64,000 nucleotides of DNA from Bimuria novae-zelandiae CBS 107.79 (GCA_010015655.1 ML976660.1:245811-309810), one strand, 5' to 3'. Shown: positions 25,516 through 36,083, numbered from the stretch's first letter. Notes: a model not told the origin generated them from the sequence alone. Program-made: numbers and translations.

Positions 25516-27492
25516 ATGGCAGACATCATTATCGTAGGCGGTGGAATTGGTGGCGTAGTGCTCGCCTCACGGCTGCATGCACGCAAGCCTGAGCTCTCCA
25601 TCACCCTCATCGAGGCAGGTCCCAATGTCACTGGAAAACCGCACGTCTCTAACCCCGCCGAAGCGGCATTGCTGCACTTCTCCGACCTCGACTACAAGTT
25701 CTTTACCGTTCCTCAGAAACACCTGGGTGGGGGCCAAAAGTACAACTGCGCTATCAAGGGACTTTCCGGCGGCACGATTATCAACACAGGCGGATGGGTC
25801 CGCGGAGATAAAGCTGATTACGACGAGTGGGCAAAGGAGGTCAAGGATGATAAGTGGAGCTATGATGGTCTTCTTCCCTACTTTAAGCGCTCGGAGAAGC
25901 ACTTTGATCCAAACGGTGATCCGGCTCAGCATGGCTTTGATGGCCCCGTTGTAACCGCCTCGGTCGCCTCGACTGGTCGCAAGTTCCCGCTGCGCGAGCC
26001 CGTCTTGAAGCTGTGGCAGAATATCGGAGTGAAGCATATTCCTGACGCAAACAACGGGCACCCTCAGGGTATCGCCGATCTGGTTGAGAACTGGAAAGAT
26101 GGGAAGCGACAAATCGTCAGCGAAACATATCCTCTTACTGGAGTGAATGTGCTCACAGAGAAGACGGTGCGCCGTGTTCTCATCAATGACGACAAGGTTG
26201 CTGTCGGCGTTGAACTTGCCAATGGCGAGAAGCTTAGTGTCAAAGAGGGTGGCCAAGTCGTCGTGTCCTCGGGCGCGTATGGCACTCCCAAGGTCCTCCA
26301 GCTTTCTGGTATTGGAAATCCTGCCGAGCTCTCCAAGCATGGTATCGACACAGTCGTCGACCTACCCGCCGTTGGCGCCAATCTGTTTGACCATCTCATG
26401 CTTTTCCGGTACTGGAAGTTGCGACACCCTGAAAAGGGCCTCGCCCTTGGATCGCCAAAGTTCGGGGGTCCCAACTACGAGAAAGGCGGACCGCTTGACT
26501 GGCTCGTGACAACTCCAATCTCAACGGCACCTTATAAGTCCGCTCTGGAGAGAGACGTAGGACCGGTTTCAGACTCCCACCCCCTTCTTCAAAACCGTAG
26601 CCATCTCGAGATGAACCTTTTGTACGCCGCAATAAGTGCCGACGCTCAAGGCCTCACCATTCCGATGGACGGTAACTCTATCATGACCTTCTACATGTGC
26701 TGCTTGCCAACCTCCCGAGGAACGGTCACACTCAGCTCGAGTGACCCCGAGGCTGCTCCTGCTATCGACCCCAACTACTACGCCACTGAGGCGGACAAGC
26801 ATGTCATGCGCGAAGGCTTCCGCATGCATACAAAACTTATGTTCGACACGCCTGAAGGCAAAGCCCTTGTCACTGGAGAGCACACACCTCCCGGCTATGA
26901 AGTTGCGGGCCTCGACGCATCGGATGAGCTGATTGACAAACGCATCGCACTTGGCGGCTCCACGGTGTTTCATCCTGGGGGTACGGCAGCGATGGGTAAG
27001 GTGGTGGACTCGTCGCTCAAAGCGTATGGCGTGAAGGACCTCCGTGTCGTGGACGCTAGTATTGTAAGTATTACTTGTGAGATTAACCCTTATTACCTTA
27101 GCTATTATCGTTTCGGAAATACCTGCTCGACCCACAGAGCCAGCCAGTCATCGTCAATCCTTCCTTTTCTTGTATTTTCTTGAACGCAAAAAACTTAAAT
27201 CTTCTAAAAAATTTAAGGGGGGTACTTATAACTCTATAGAAGCCCTTTATCTACTTTTAGTATATTATTATCCAAAGTTCCTTGTGTGGTGGAGAGAAAA
27301 GCGAAAAAAGGAGACCAGAACAGAAAATACGCGCAGTCTGATGAGAAATACGCCTTAAGTGGGTCGAGCAGGTATTTCCAGAATCACCGATAACGATGCT
27401 CGTAGATTCCAAACCCAATCGCTTCTCATACCCAAGTCGCTGTCTACGCAATTGCTGAACAGGCCGCCGACATAATGCTGAGCGAGCTCTGA
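25516..27492 (+). CDS. GMC-family FAD-dependent oxidoreductase (choline dehydrogenase/alcohol oxidase-like)
   Basis: A glucose-methanol-choline oxidoreductase of 544 residues, a usual length for the family, predicted to oxidise an alcohol using FAD. Coding is 25516-27063, intron 27064-27405, then 27406-27492; the splice is phase 0 and the total is a multiple of three. The N-terminus is the FAD-binding IIVGGGIGGVVLASRL followed by LIEAG. GMC signature 1 lies at GLSGGTIINTGGWVRG, and signature 2 at SGAYGTPKVLQLSGIG. The catalytic histidine is in HPGGTAAMG (codon at 26971). The second active-site histidine is in the exon 2 motif SHTQVAVYAIAEQAADIM (27427). No signal peptide, so it is probably intracellular. 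Without the splice the ORF would run on to 27183 and lose the second histidine, so the spliced form is preferred. The substrate cannot be told from sequence. Confidence 0.9.
27064..27405 (+). other. 342-bp intron of the GMC gene containing an inverted repeat
   Basis: Donor GTAAGT, acceptor CTCGTAG. It is four to seven times longer than other introns in the window. Most of the extra length lies between two inverted copies of a 21-bp sequence (27115-27135 and 27359-27379). Confidence 0.85.
27115..27379. repeat. 265-bp inverted-repeat (MITE-like) segment inside the GMC intron
   Basis: GGAAATACCTGCTCGACCCAC at 27115 is repeated in perfect inverted orientation at 27359-27379, with weaker pairing extending outward (TTATCG on both arms). 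The enclosed part is AT-rich and codes for nothing. No clear target duplication flanks it. It is either a small inverted-repeat transposon or an inverted duplication of the original intron. Confidence 0.65.
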
Positions 27493-27998
27493 AGGGCACC
27501 GCGCAACTCTCCGAAGTAGCATAAAAGGGGAAGTTCAATGGTGGTGATGATATGTTTCTTGTCAGCCCATACCTTTACTGCGTCCTGTTCTCAGAGTCTC
27601 CGCGCCTTCCCTATAGAGTGTTAGCATCCGCTCGATCCACCGTGTAGATAAACACCACCATTGGTAGATTAATCAATCACGATACTGCTCACTTGCTACC
27701 CTTGAGATTTTTCTACGTTTTTTGAGGACGGTGCGACTAAGAGGGCGAGCTCTATATGCTGATTGAAATCCTGATAACTAGTATCGTCTTACGCAGTGCC
27801 TGTAGTTATGTGTAACTCTGCAGCAATCCGCGGGAAGGACAAATGATACTCAAAATACGCATGTCCCAATTTCATCTTCCGTCAATTTCAATCCCCATCT
27901 GTCAAAATCATTACGTACACTTCACAGGCACCTGTGGGTGGCCCACACAAGCGTCCCTCTACCACTTTCCTCCGGTTCGGAGGGGAGGGCGGTTGATT
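27493..27998. other. convergent intergenic region
   Basis: Holds the 3' ends of the GMC gene (plus) and the secreted protein gene (minus). Normal composition; no further gene, RNA or repeat was recognised. Confidence 0.5.
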
Positions 27999-28964
27999 CT
28001 AAACAAACACGCTGTCCAGCGCATCCCCATAAGCCGCATACGGAGGCTTCGTCTTCTCGATGTCATAGTCATTCCAGTACTCCACGCCCTCGACACTGCC
28101 CCTTGCTTTCCAATTGCTAAACTTCGCCCTCGCTTGCGCCGGCGTGCTCCCATAGACGGGCTTGTAATCGTTCGTCACCCTAGCGCTCGCGTTAGTCCTT
28201 TCCTTCACCTCATAATACAAACCAGGCAGGGGTGTACCGAAGGAGGAGACTCACCACACCAACGGCACAACTCGCGTGCCCAGCCTCGCCCACCAGCTTC
28301 TCGGATCATTCCCCGCGCCTCCATCATAGCACTGCAAATACACACGATCAAGCAGCTCGTCGTTATCGTCTAGCGCCTCCGTATTAAGCTCCCTTACCAG
28401 GGTGGCCCAATAATCCACATTCTGCCACGGCAAAATGGTATACTTGTACCCGAGCTTGCCGACTAGCTTCGCAAACGCGACAGTGCTCGCGAGATCGTAG
28501 ATGCTCCCGTCGTTGTTGCTGAGCGCATCGAGGTCCCAATGCGAGCGCAGGGCGGCCAGATTCTTCGCCAACGGTGTGTTGACGCTCGCGCCGGGCTTGT
28601 TCATCAGCTGGCGCACGTTCTGGCTGTTCATGCTGATCTCGACGCGGGACACGGAGGAGTTTACGGCGGTCTTGAGGCTCCGCACTCTCTGGGTGAGGAC
28701 GGCGCCGCCGACATAGGTGCCGTTTGTGGCGACGACTTTATCGACGCTACCGGGGGTATTTGAGTAGTACTTGATGCTGCCGTCTTCGGTGATGCCGAGG
28801 CCGAAGATGATGAGGGTGGTGAAGTTGGACGTGGTGAGGGCGGTGGTGTTGAACTTGAGGACGTCTTTGAAGAGGTAGATTGCGCGGATGGGTTCGGCGG
28901 CGGTGGCTGTGCGCGGGAGGGTAAGGGTAAGGATCACGGCGGTGACGAGAGAGAATAGCTTCAT
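27999..28964 (-). CDS. secreted protein, glycoside-hydrolase-18-like fold suspected
   Basis: Coding is 28964-28255, intron 28254-28180 (GTGAGT...CGCTAG with a CTAAC branch site), then 28179-27999, giving 296 residues in frame. The ATG at 28964 is chosen because it opens directly on a signal peptide (MKLFSLVTAVILTLTLPRTATA); the open frame extends upstream only with non-ATG codons. The mature part begins IRAIYLFKDVLKF. It contains TTLIIFGLGI and VEISMNSQNVRQLM, the strand LLDRVYLQCYDGGAGNDPRSWW, and the C-terminal STPAQARAKFSNWKARGSVE then GVEYWNDYDIE. Alternating hydrophobic strands and the QCYDGGAGN segment resemble TIM-barrel proteins of the GH18 type, but the DxxDxDxE catalytic motif is not obvious, so activity is uncertain. 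Likely an extracellular protein. Confidence 0.72.
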
Positions 28965-29654
28965 CCTGGACACGGATAGGTACAGCACTCAATGTGCTGT
29001 TTCGAGACGATGGTGAGCAGAGGGTGAGATGAGGATGGTAGAGGCGGGAAGGAGCTATATAGGGTGCGTGAGGCTGTTGATTGTGCCGAGGGCAGCTGGT
29101 GCGTCCTTCTATTGTTAACCATGGTCGCGTTTCTTGGTTGTGTGTACTGTAATCATGGTCGTGTTTCTTGGTTTGTGTGTTTTGCATGATCTGTTCATGT
29201 CGTTGGTGACGATGTAAGTAAACCTGCTACGGGGTGGCTGACTGCTGTGCAGTGAGGGGAACAGACTTGATATCCCCACAGTTTGGACATGTTGCATTTG
29301 GAGTAGATTGAGGGGTCAAGGGCAGAGACTAGTTCCATTATTGTGATGCGTATGTGGAACTGAGATTTGTTGACTGCGGGCTAAAGCCTCGTCATCGTTT
29401 TTTTAGCGTAAGCGCAGAGCGCGTCATGGGCGACACGCGGCGGAAATACATGCGTCATATATATTGCATATGCGAAATTGATACAGTTCATGTGGTGGCA
29501 TTGATTATCCAGCAAAACCAAGGGACGGGTCGCTGCGGTCGGAGCGAGACCTCCTACTCCTTGAATCGCGTACCTGCAAGGTCCTCTTGAGCATCCTTGA
29601 GTAGGAAGCTGTTGCACATTAGCATCTCCCACCCTCCAGCGTCTTCGATTCCAC
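28965..29654. other. promoter region of the secreted protein gene, with a short tandem duplication
   Basis: Lies between the PER1 stop and the secreted-protein ATG. An imperfect direct repeat of about 27-30 bp (CATGGTCG.GTTTCTTGGTT.TGTGTGT) occurs at about 29119 and 29153. No gene was recognised. Confidence 0.5.
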
Positions 29655-30699
29655 TCACTTGTACCACCAAATGGTCGGGCCCACGGTGCCCAGATGCCAC
29701 AGACTATGCGCATCCAGCATGCCCCACCACGGCGGGAAGTCCAGCAGCTCCAAGCTCATGGCCAGCACGATCCACGTGACAATGAAGCCGGGCCACATGG
29801 CCCACGGCCGCCCGACCTTCTTGTACTGCGTAAAGCTGAAGCCGCCCCACAGCAGGTTCTGCACCACGCCCACGGCCACGTTGGCAGCCATGTTGTAGGT
29901 GTAGTCCCACTTCCACAGCGTGAGATACGCCACGTGCAGCGTGTACAAAAGGACGCACGTCGTCGTCCACACGCGCAGCACGCTCTGTCGCATGGGCTCC
30001 TTCCTCTCTAACCGAAATATGCGCACCACCGCCATGTACATGCCGTACAGGACCTGCGCGCCCGCCGCGAAGTAGTCCAGCTTCTCCGTGACATTGAAGT
30101 CGCGCGTGTGGAAGATAATGCTGAACATCCAGCTCGCGAGGCCAGTATATCCGAAGGCGACGTAGTACTTGCGCAGCGGGTACGACGGCGGGATCTTGTC
30201 GCGGATCTGCGCCATGCCCCAGCTGTGGGCGAGGTAGTTGAGCAGCGAGAAGAGCACGCTGAAGGGCTCCTGCATGCCGAGGAAGCGGTAGAAGGGCCAC
30301 TTGCCGTGGAACTGGTACACGGGCTGCATGTACGGCGGGTCGCGCGCGAGGCGGGCGTCGGTCACGATGTGCTGGCACGTGTAGTCGCACTCGGCGGGGC
30401 AGTCCCAGAGCAGGAGCTGGCGGTGGACGGCTGCGGCTGTGAGCACAGTGATTTATGGCGGCCTGCATAGAGCGGACGTACGTATGGGTGTCGGGTCATC
30501 GCCGCAGTTTGCTTCCTGGCAGACCTGTGTGTATTGTTAGCATACACGTTTGAGCTGTTGCGCGACGGAACGAGCAATTGAATACCTGCAAACAATCTCT
30601 AAACTCGTGAAGCCGGTCTCCGAGAGACGCGTGAGCTGCGCCGATGAGCACAAAAAGCACGACGGCGACCTGCCATGCTGAAGCTCTGCGTATCCTCAT
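29655..30699 (-). CDS. per1: PER1/PGAP3-family GPI-anchor lipid-remodelling protein
   Basis: A membrane protein of the endoplasmic reticulum or Golgi, required for fatty-acid remodelling of GPI anchors. Three exons: 30699-30586, 30524-30482 and 30436-29655, with introns of 61 and 45 bp. The total is 939 nt, 312 residues, in frame. The ATG at 30699 is chosen because it starts a signal peptide (MRIRRASAWQVAVVLFVLIG...). The lumenal cysteine-rich region follows (RDCLQVCQEANC, then LLLWDCPAECDYTCQH), the hallmark of the family. The rest has about seven hydrophobic segments with the conserved QFHGKWPFYRFLGMQEP, FHTRDFNVTEKLDYF and DAHSLWHLGTVG motifs. The histidines in FHTRD and HSLWH match the CREST-type metal-dependent hydrolase core. 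An upstream in-frame ATG at 30813 would bury the signal sequence. Confidence 0.92.
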
Positions 30700-30881
30700 T
30701 GTGCCCGCGTTTGGGGTGTCGTGGAACACGCGTCCAGAACTAGGCCGCCTGCCAAGCCGTCCGTGGCTCGCAAAAAGAGAGAATGTCCCCTGCCTTCGCG
30801 ACATCGACACCATTTAGTACAGAAAAGAAAATCGGCTACGAAACGAATGGATGGATTCCTACGTTTCATAAACTATGACTC

Positions 30882-30886
30882 AAAAA
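30882..30886 (-). terminator. RNA polymerase III T-run after tRNA-Ala
   Basis: Five Ts on the minus strand follow the discriminator base directly, the standard polymerase III stop. Confidence 0.8.
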
Positions 30887-30965
30887 TGGACGGGTAGGGG
30901 ATCGAACCCTAGACCTCCCGCAAGCTAGATGCAAAGCGGGCGCTCTACCACTGAGCTACACGCCC
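30887..30965 (-). tRNA. tRNA-Ala (anticodon TGC) with a 7-nt intron
   Basis: Reading on the minus strand, GGGCGTG pairs with the 3' CCCGTCC arm (one wobble, one mismatch). The D arm is GCTC/GAGC, and the anticodon stem CCCGC/GCGGG holds TGC. The T arm is TAGGG TTCGATC CCCTA. The anticodon loop is 14 nt rather than 7, fitting a 7-nt intron just after position 37. The mature length would be 72 nt, discriminator A. No CCA is encoded, as is normal in eukaryotes. Confidence 0.93.
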
Positions 30966-32312
30966 GTGATGTTGGATCATAAAAATTTCAAAAATATATA
31001 TCCGCTTTTGTATAGACCAAAGAGCAAAGTCAATCTTTGTGCTCTATCAAATTCACAACATCATCTGGAATATGGTTTCCCATTCACGACAGATTGAAGT
31101 CTGGAGGCATTATCCGGTTTTTGTGTACTCGATAGCAGACAACCGCTAGTGGTTTCGAAAATGGTTCTAGAATTCCTATTGTCGAATTTGTGAACAGATT
31201 AAAGCAGCGAGCGGCTAGTATCCATATTAAGTCAAGCGCTTATGTGGGATTGAGCACACGCACGAAAAGCGCTACAATTCGTCAATCGGGTTGCTCCGCC
31301 CCCACATCACGGATGAGAATCCTTTTTCCGGCTTATCATAACTGACTGTGCTATCTGCCCAAACACTTACTGTACAGTTATTGATCGTCAGTGGTTTAAG
31401 TTCTTCTACCTTGATTGGTATCCCCAGGTGTTCACGCAATGAGAATGAGGCTGAGCATGCGGCGTTCGCCTTGTGTGACACCTCTCATTAAACTTCAGCA
31501 TTCATGCCCACGGAGGAGGACACGCGGCTTAACAATGGATTATCAAAATTCACAATTGCAGCTAATAGGGCTTTTTAAATTCGGATTGCACGGAATTCAG
31601 TTTCCGCTTTCTAAATGTGGAGAAAATGAATTACGGCACATCTATCTTTATTGCCAGCCGCCACTGGACCATCTGGCCCCATAGGGGCAGATGGGAGACA
31701 TCAACAGAATACAGAGATTAGTTACACTACTTGTGCTTTCACACCTGTGAACCGACAATGAGGAAAGCCCCATAGTGCCCGGACTGTCGGCCTTACTGCA
31801 GGAGCTCATTTTACCATTGAACCACCGATGCGAATCGCACAACTTGTGGCTTACAAGAAACGATGAAAATATAATTACCGGAATACATAAGCCGAGTCTC
31901 AAAGAACGGTTTTCCACTTTCCAAAACTGAAAAAAGCTCGCTTTCATGGGACTACAGCAATGTTGGCGTCTAAAGAGGACATGTCGCATTCTGGCTTATC
32001 ACATCCGTTTTTATAGAAGAAGTTCGCCAGGTGCCAATGCGGTAACCCTTCCGACAGATGCTTTGCCCGGAATGTCCGCCCGACCGCAGAGGCTCATCTC
32101 CCGTCTATCAATCATGGCTTTGGCTCGAGCCCATAACGACGCACCTTGCTGATGCCAATAGCGCTTAATGTTAGTGGCTGAAACCAGACCTGATTTCCGA
32201 ATTACCACTTCTCGAAAGACAGAAGAGCTTATCGATCACGTGAAATGCCAAGGATTTGCGCAAAACGAGAATTAGTTTCTTGATTCGACCGCGACGCCTG
32301 ACGCGCTTTTCG
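30966..32312. other. 1.3 kb without a confident gene
   Basis: Normal composition. A minus-strand open stretch of 69 codons at 31481-31272 reads like protein (for example IPIKVEELKPLTINNCTVSV) but has no family I recognise, and no connecting exon was found. A dispersed plus-strand reading near 31770-31850 also looks protein-like. Probably decayed coding DNA. Confidence 0.4.
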
Positions 32313-32625
32313 TTATTCAATGTCTTCGTTGGCTGTAAATGACCCATTGGAATGTCCTCTTTGCTCGCTCGGTTTGATCGCCAGCTCTTTTAGTGACTCT
32401 CTGTAACAGTAGGCTATACAAATCTGTGATCTTTCGTGGAAGAGCCTCGAGAAGATCAGGGGTTCTGTCCGGGGTTCCGTCCTCTTCGCAAACATCCAGA
32501 ATGACTTTCAATTGCAGGTCAACCCAAAAGAACCTTATAATAACATCAGCCTACTATGTTAAGTTAGGAATCTTAGCTAGCGACTTACATTCCTTCAGCG
32601 TCGTCCGTTAATTTCCGATTGGGGC
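32313..32625 (-). pseudogene. NACHT-type NLR fragment (end of NACHT/winged-helix region)
   Basis: On the minus strand about 32625-32589 encodes KLTDDAEGM. A 55-bp intron (32588-32534, GTAAGT...TAAG) joins it in phase to FFWVDLQLKVILDVCEEDGT, restoring the conserved GMFRW.DLQL motif that follows the ATPase core in fungal NACHT proteins. It continues TPDLLEALPRKITDLYSLLL and AKRTFQWVIYSQRR, then stops at about 32313 where these proteins normally go on with LT.DEL.EA. The P-loop is absent. It overlaps, in another frame, the tail of the TPR fragment, so two NLR-type genes seem to be fused here. Confidence 0.7.
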
Positions 32626-33840
32626 GACGTCGAACCAGATTGAGTGTTCGTGCTTTGAGGCTGCGCTTGCGAGCCAGAAGTCGATTGGTAGGCGGGAGTC
32701 TGCTGGTTCTGCTGCGGTGCCTGAGTGACGTCCCACTGTTGAATCCTTCGATTCTCCGCTTTTTGTGCTGTGGCACGTTCGTGTGGTGGCACCTCGGCGA
32801 TGCGATCAGCTTCGTCGCCGCGGCGTCGGAGCTCAGTCTCCCAGGCCTGGGCCGCGGTGACGGGAGCGGGGTCATCTATTTGAAGGTAAGGCTCTGCAGC
32901 GAGGAGATAAATGTTGGCGACCTACTATTTTTTGCCGGCCGTCTGAGGACCACTTCGCGCCACGATCGCTGTGCCTTCTTTTCGCGGATATAACACATAT
33001 CGAAGTCCTCAATACGGCGCTTGCCCAATCGACTCGTTTGGTAGAAGTTTTTCGCACAGGCTGCAAACGCATTCGAGCCCAAGAGAAGATCGGAACAGAG
33101 AATGACGGGTGACGTGAGCTGCTCGAGAACGTAGAAGTCACAGATGTAAGTCTCCTGCGGTGATGCATCCAAACCAAAGTCCCACTCTTGCACCATCTTC
33201 GGTTTGGATGCTGACGTGGAGCGGTGTTGCTGTGCGGAGACTTCATCTTCGTCGAATCTCCATTCGACTTCCGGAATCACACCGTACGTATGTGCTATCG
33301 ACCCGTCGATGAACTCCAGTGTGATGATTCGGGTCGGGTCTGTGTTGATCTTCAGATCGAGTGCTATTGCGAAGAGCTGACAGCATGTCTCTAACAGAGA
33401 GAGAGCCTCTTCGTTCCGTCCTTGGGACTTGAGAGTAAAGGCGAGATTGTTCATGCTGGTCAGCGTGTCGGGATGCTCGTCCCCAAGCACCCTCGAGCAT
33501 ATTCCTAGTTCTTTTGCTTGTAGCTCTTCTGCCTCCTTCCACCGCCCTTGATTCCAAAACGTCGACGCTAGGTTCGCCATACTAGTCAGCGTAGAGGGAT
33601 GCTCGTCCCCAAGCACCCTCTTTCTGGTCTCTATCACTTGCACAAACAGCTCTTCCGCTTCATTATACTGTCCGTCACTGCCCAATGTCATTGCATATTT
33701 CCACGTCAGCTCTGACCTCTCGTTACTCTTTACTTGAGGAGACCTGTACGACAGAGCGTACTTGGTATGCGGAAGCAATCGCGATGTCACGCGCACCGAC
33801 TCCCTGAGTGGATCTCACAACTGACAACCGGCACACCGGC
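32595..33840 (-). pseudogene. TPR-repeat NLR-type protein fragment with retropepsin-like C-terminal domain
   Basis: The open frame at 33840-32876 starts without an ATG at wording (VTSRLLPHTKYALSY) that normally lies inside NB-ARC/TPR proteins, so the N-terminal nucleotide-binding part is lost. Two kinesin-light-chain-like TPRs follow (YNEAEELFVQVIETRKRVLG and DEHPSTLTSMANLA...; WKEAEELQAKELGICSRVLG and DEHPDTLTSMNNLA...). The C-terminal part contains ITLEFIDGSIAHTYG, then EVEWRF, ICDFYVLEQLTSPVILCSDL and LLGSNAF, resembling the aspartic-protease-like fold on some fungal NLR proteins; the catalytic aspartate is not evident. The tail continues in another frame from about 32905 (YLQIDDPAPVTAAQAWETEL ...) to 32595. 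A small intron or a frameshift lies near 32990-32910. Probably not functional. Confidence 0.68.
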
Positions 33841-33846
33841 ACATCA

Positions 33847-33974
33847 TGTACCGTCGAAAAGAGTGTTGAAGCAATCGTTGTTGATTGAGTAGTTACTCTA
33901 CAGGAGCTATATACTGTGTGCATCACGTGCACGGGCCGCACGGGTGCCCCAAGCTTCCATACTGAACCGTCACA
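33847..33974. repeat. short solo-LTR-like element sLTR-A, copy 1
   Basis: 128 bp beginning TGTACCGTCG and ending CCGTCACA, flanked by CATCA on both sides (33842-33846, 33975-33979). It is closely similar to 46835-46977. TG/CA ends and a 5-bp duplication fit a solo LTR or a very small LTR element. The two ends are also weakly inverted (TGTCACG versus TGTGACG), so a MITE origin is not excluded. Confidence 0.8.
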
Positions 33975-34250
33975 CATCAAGGAAGATGTGCACTCACAGA
34001 TCAACTTGAGGCCTTCTTCCAATTATCATAAACTGTCGCGGTGTGCAGAGCGCTGAGTGGACAGTATGCAGTGGAAAAGATTGAAGGATTGAACTGAGGT
34101 TGTACTATCTAGGAGCTACAGAAGGTATATGTGCCCAGGCACAAACAATGCTAGTCCCAGATAGGTGTAGTACTCTCATAAAGGTGAGTAGCAATCAAGC
34201 GAGGGTAGGAGTACCCATCTCATAGGGTAAGAGCCATAAACCGTGACAAG

Positions 34251-35173
34251 TACGGTTTCGGAAAACACCTATGGAATGTCGAGGCAACAGAACTCCCGGG
34301 CTATCTTCAAGTGCGCGATTCGTTTCTCTTTCAAACTGCAATAACTAACAAGATCAGCAACTCGTGGCCATGTCGGTAACCTACTTCTGGACACCAACCC
34401 TCACCAAGCTCTCAGTCTTGACGCTCATCCACCAGGTGTATCAAGCCAAGTGGGGTAAAATCACGGCCTGGATCGTCGGCATCTGCATTGTCATCTACAC
34501 CATCGTCCTTACGGTGCTGGTTACAGGCCCCTGCGATCCGCTTCATGGGAGCGTTGAGTGCCTCACTCATGCTGGAACGGGTCATGCGGCTTTGAACATT
34601 ATTTCGGACGTACTGGTTATTATTTTGCCGATTCCCTTGGTCTACCAACTTCAGATGCCGCTGCGCCAGAAGATCTCCGTGGGGATCTTGATGACCCTGG
34701 GCTCACTGTGTGTCGTCGCTTCCATCGGTCGAACCGCCTTTGTAGCCGACATCCAAAACAACACCGATATTACATGGTGCCAAGCCAGAGTCGGAGTCTG
34801 GTCGGCCATCGAGTTGAATGTCGGCATTCTAGGTGCCAGCTGTAAGTCATCGCCCATTGTATCCCTGCAACCATCTAACAGAAAGGCAGTGGCACGTCTC
34901 AAACCCTTCGTGCAGCGATTCTTTCCGTCCTTGTCGAGAACCATCATCTCGAGCGGGAATAAATACGCTGGATCGAGTGGCTATGGTGACAGCAAGCACA
35001 GCAAGCAGCGTCCTGGTCGTGATACATACCTCCTACACAGCATTCAGAGGAGCGGTGTCCATAGCTCTGACGAGCAGGGAAGCGATGGGGGGATCAAAGT
35101 CAAGTCTGACATCTATGTTACGCAGACTGAAGAGAGTCCGAAGCCGGTTGCTGTAGAGGGGAATTGGAGATAG
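34251..35173 (+). CDS. PTH11/rhodopsin-domain integral membrane protein, 5'-truncated
   Basis: Belongs to the fungal rhodopsin-domain (PTH11-like) seven-helix membrane proteins. Three exon pieces are visible: 34251-34310 (YGFGKHLWNVEATELPGYLQ), 34358-34841 and 34890-35173. The introns are 47 bp (GTGCGC...ATCAG, with CTAAC) and 48 bp (GTAAGT...GCAG). The signature YGFGKHLWDV and the SVTYFWTPTLTKLSVLTLIH helix are followed by four to five further hydrophobic helices, then a serine-rich cytoplasmic tail (STOP at 35171-35173). The family normally has two more helices and a conserved WDDW segment before YGxGKH. The DNA upstream of 34251 shows no such coding, so the gene looks 5'-truncated, or its first exon is elsewhere. 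The ATG at 34370 is internal to the domain. Confidence 0.68.
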
Positions 35174-36083
35174 TAGTATAACATATCAGTTGCACCGAGA
35201 TGGGGAGCACGATGCTGTAATCATGCCGCGGTGTTACTTGCTAGGTGTAGCTTCGCACTTAGCCACCAATTAGAGAATGATAAAAGTTTAACTTCACAAC
35301 AACGTAATTCTGTAAGAGATCATTGGTATACATGGAATATTATTATTACATTCTCGGAGAACAAAAACAATACAAATCGGGAAGGTCTGGCTAAGGGTTT
35401 AAACATCAATGCATAATATACACAATCCAACTGCATACTTAGTATGACCACCCTCAAGTCGCTTGTCGGGATATTCTTGTAGAAGCCGGCTTGTCCAGGA
35501 ATATTTTCGAAACTTGTTCGTTCAGTATCTTGGATCTACCATATAATCTGTAACGGTATAGAGTCGATAACTATAGGTGTATAACCGAGATAGCCTATAT
35601 CTAGCGTTATCCAGTCTCTACTCCTAGATAAATACCTCGAGTAAGCTATCAATACAATCAAGTGTTGCCTCGACTTTCGCTCTATTGTTCAGAACCGTTA
35701 CGTAATCTATCATCAGCCCCAGGAAAATTGTAGAATAAAGAAAGGAAGTGAGCTGTCTATATAAAACGAGATCCATGTCAGTCCCGTTTACAAACGGTAC
35801 AAGATATTCTAAACCGCAAGCGGCACATGTACGCAAGATTTAACAGGGCTAGAGATCTGAAATATTCATATACCGCGTCATAAATCAGGACAACAGACAC
35901 GTTTCAGTTGAGTAACATAATTTTGTCTTTGCAGTGATAAATAGCTGTGTTCCCAATAAAATCGATGCATTTTTCACATCACAAGATCAAACTTGAAGAC
36001 CTCTGAAACAGCAATTAATGAGATTTCTCAATTTCATTCTCTGTACGCCACGTACAGAAGATTAAGGAATACTAGAGTCCCAA
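35174..36083. other. intergenic, no gene seen
   Basis: Slightly AT-rich, without RIP-type stops or recognisable coding. Holds the 3' flanks of the PTH11-like gene and of the minus-strand F-box gene. A 70-codon frame at 35836-35624 has hydrophobic stretches but no recognisable family. Confidence 0.45.

Noticed and set aside
25567..26340. 257-codon ORF antisense to the GMC gene
   Set aside because: Shadow of the well-supported FAD enzyme; it starts and ends without motifs.
29704..30468. 254-codon minus-strand ORF overlapping PER1
   Set aside because: Arginine/histidine/proline-rich shadow of GC-rich PER1 exon 3 in another frame.
30699..30813. Upstream in-frame ATG of PER1 at 30813
   Set aside because: It would put 38 basic residues before the signal peptide. 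The family starts at the signal peptide, so the ATG at 30699 is preferred.
33797..33846. Idea that the sLTR-A copies sit at the same distance from two gene starts
   Set aside because: The apparent starts at 33796 and 46784 are non-ATG codons. The true F-box ATG is at 46715 and the TPR fragment has no ATG, so the coincidence disappears.
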